This document shows positions 21,275 to 22,512 of a stretch of 22,512 bases of DNA, piece by piece (within the stretch, counting starts at the first letter, position 1; the number at the start of each line of letters is the position of its first letter). Both the position numbers and the translations under genes were made by a program. Location of the stretch: positions 1 to 22,512 of the forward strand of contig JBGQDM010000052.1 of NCBI GenBank assembly GCA_041495845.1, written 5' to 3'. The notes beneath the pieces were generated by a model. It was given only the letters and a program-made list of their open reading frames with translations. It searched no databases and was not told where the DNA came from. The DNA is from JBGQDM01 sp041495845. GTDB taxonomy: Bacteria > Acidobacteriota > Terriglobia > Terriglobales > Acidobacteriaceae.

Positions 21275-21282
21275 GCTATAAT
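21275..21282. promoter_or_regulatory. Candidate two-way -10 element between trmJ and the amidohydrolase gene
   Basis: On the + strand TATAAT (21277-21282) lies 27 bases before the amidohydrolase ATG. On the minus strand the same bases read TATAGC (21280-21275) and end six bases before the trmJ ATG at 21268. No good -35 hexamer is seen on either side. Confidence 0.5.
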
Positions 21283-21309
21283 GCGGGGGCTCTTGAGTTT
21301 GGAGGATGC

Positions 21310-22512
21310 ATGATGCGAAGAACTAGCGTGGTCATGGCCATGTTGTTAGCGGCGGGGCTGGCGACGGGGCAGAGCAAGCCGGCGGAAACGATTTATCTGC
21401 GGTGCGGGACGCTGATCGACGGCAAATCGGAGCATCCGCGCAAGAACGTGACCGTCGCCATCAGCGGCGAAAAGATTGTGGAAGTTGGCGCGAAAACTGC
21501 GGGTGGGAACGTGATTGACCTTTCGGGCGAGACTTGCCTGCCCGGATTAATTGACGCGCATACGCACGTTCTGCTGCAGGGCGACATCACGGCGGAGGAC
21601 TATGACGCGCAGTTGCTGAAGCAGTCACCCGAGTACCGCACGATTCTGGCCACGGTGAATGCGCGGCGCGCTCTCGAATATGGCTTCACCACCATTCGTG
21701 ATGTGGAAACCGAGGGCGCCGGCTATGCCGACGTGGACGTAAAGCGGGCGATCAACGACGGCGTGATTCCCGGCCCGCGCATGCACGTGGTGACGCGGGC
21801 GCTGGATGTTACGGGAGCGTATCCGCTGCAGGGATACGCGCCTGGCGTAACGGTGCCGCACGGGGTGCAGGTGGTGGACGGGCCGGATGAGGCGCGGAAA
21901 GCTGTCCGCGAGCAGATTAGCTTTGGTGCGGATTGGATCAAGGTGTACTCGGATCGTAGTTATCGGGTGCGAGCTGATGGTGTGCTCGACGACATTCCGA
22001 CGTTCACGCTCGAGGAACTACGGGCAATCGTGGATGAGGCCCATCGCGAGCGGCGGAAAGTGGCGTCGCATGCGGCGGCGCTGAACGGCGTGCACAACTC
22101 CGTGGAAGCGGGCGTGGATTCGATCGAGCACGGGCAGTACATTGCCGATGAAGATATGCAGAAGATGGTTGCGCGCGGAATCTATTACGTGCCAACCATC
22201 TACGTGGGCGAGTATGTGGCGGAAGGCCGAGCTGCGGCTGGCGCCAAAGTATGGGTAGACATGGTGAAGATCCACGGGGACACGTTCCGGCGGGCGGTGC
22301 GGGCGGGGGTGAAGATCGCGTTTGGCACGGATGCGGGCGGGTTCGACTGGAAGATTAATCCGGCAGTGGAGTTTCCGTTGATGGTGAAGTACGGCATGAC
22401 GCCAATGCAGGCGATTCACTCGGCGACGGCTGGTGGCGCTGAGTTGCTCGGGATGCAAGACAAGATCGGCGCCATCGAGCCGGACAAACTGGCGGATATC
22501 GTCGCCGTGCCC
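21310..22512 (+). CDS. Exported amidohydrolase, imidazolonepropionase/Xaa-Pro dipeptidase-like (3' end missing)
   Basis: The frame is open from ATG 21310 to the window edge (401 codons, no stop), so the C-terminus lies outside. A signal peptide covers about residues 1-20. The amidohydrolase TIM barrel has likely metal ligands His84 and His86 (IDAHTHV), carbamylated Lys211 (DWIKVYSD), His254 (SHAA), His274 (IEHGQ) and Asp341 (FGTDAG). The last visible block, AIEPDKLADIVAV, is the returning beta domain, so only some tens of residues are probably missing. Relatives hydrolyse cyclic amides or dipeptides; the substrate is unknown. GGAGG at 21301-21305 supports either ATG 21310 or the adjacent ATG 21313. 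Confidence 0.9.
   Translation, partial: MMRRTSVVMAMLLAAGLATGQSKPAETIYLRCGTLIDGKSEHPRKNVTVAISGEKIVEVGAKTAGGNVIDLSGETCLPGLIDAHTHVLLQGDITAEDYDAQLLKQSPEYRTILATVNARRALEYGFTTIRDVETEGAGYADVDVKRAINDGVIPGPRMHVVTRALDVTGAYPLQGYAPGVTVPHGVQVVDGPDEARKAVREQISFGADWIKVYSDRSYRVRADGVLDDIPTFTLEELRAIVDEAHRERRKVASHAAALNGVHNSVEAGVDSIEHGQYIADEDMQKMVARGIYYVPTIYVGEYVAEGRAAAGAKVWVDMVKIHGDTFRRAVRAGVKIAFGTDAGGFDWKINPAVEFPLMVKYGMTPMQAIHSATAGGAELLGMQDKIGAIEPDKLADIVAVP

Noticed and set aside
1..22512. A new defence, secretion or mobile system
   Set aside because: No nuclease-helicase sets, toxin pairs, integrases, phage genes or repeat-spacer arrays are visible. Gene content is housekeeping, one redox enzyme, one repair ligase and exported single genes.

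Overview
The window is a GC-rich bacterial chromosome segment that starts inside a ribosomal protein superoperon and runs into a more ordinary gene neighbourhood. Protein style (RpoA opening MLWKGFQRPKRL, four-cysteine forms of L24, S14, S4 and L36, secreted conserved hypotheticals) together with CACGGAT/CAGAG-type dispersed repeats suggests Acidobacteriota. That assignment is inference from recognition, not from a phylogeny.

Region 1 (1-10483) is the spc and alpha part of the superoperon, all on the + strand: rplX (3' end only), rplE, rpsN, rpsH, rplF, rplR, rpsE, rpmD, rplO, secY, adk, map, infA, rpmJ, rpsM, rpsK, rpsD, rpoA, rplQ. It closes with a strong intrinsic terminator at 10449-10483. 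Genes are mostly 0-60 bases apart. Looser gaps lie between rpsN and rpsH, before rpsD, and between rpsD and rpoA; the last two contain predicted RNA stem-loops. Together these genes make ribosome subunits, the Sec translocon, adenylate kinase, methionine aminopeptidase, IF-1 and RNA polymerase alpha.

Region 2 (10534-12344) holds a small membrane-anchored protein of unknown function and an MFS transporter. Region 3 (12453-15476) is a translationally coupled four-gene operon for a 2-oxoacid:ferredoxin oxidoreductase in the order ferredoxin, alpha, beta, gamma, probably 2-oxoglutarate synthase (korDABC). A CRP/FNR-like dyad and a perfect 11-bp tandem repeat lie upstream of it.

Region 4 (15536-17452) is a LigD-type DNA repair ligase with phosphoesterase and ligase domains but no polymerase domain. 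Its linker appears to be translated from a dispersed repeat. Region 5 (17466-20445) has a divergent pair of exported proteins, one unknown and one with an STN/secretin-like domain and a glutamine-rich tail, then an exported RNase Z-like metallo-beta-lactamase-fold protein. Region 6 (20471-22512) has a TrmJ-family RNA methyltransferase on the minus strand, divergent from an exported amidohydrolase that runs off the window.

I see no tRNA, rRNA, CRISPR array, insertion sequence or phage gene. No stretch longer than 300 bases lacks a gene; the longest is 12316-12593. Nothing here is clearly a new system. The most unusual signals are the repeat-derived LigD linker, the rpsD-rpoA stem-loops, the kor upstream region, and several start codons placed 6-9 bases after a -10-like box.
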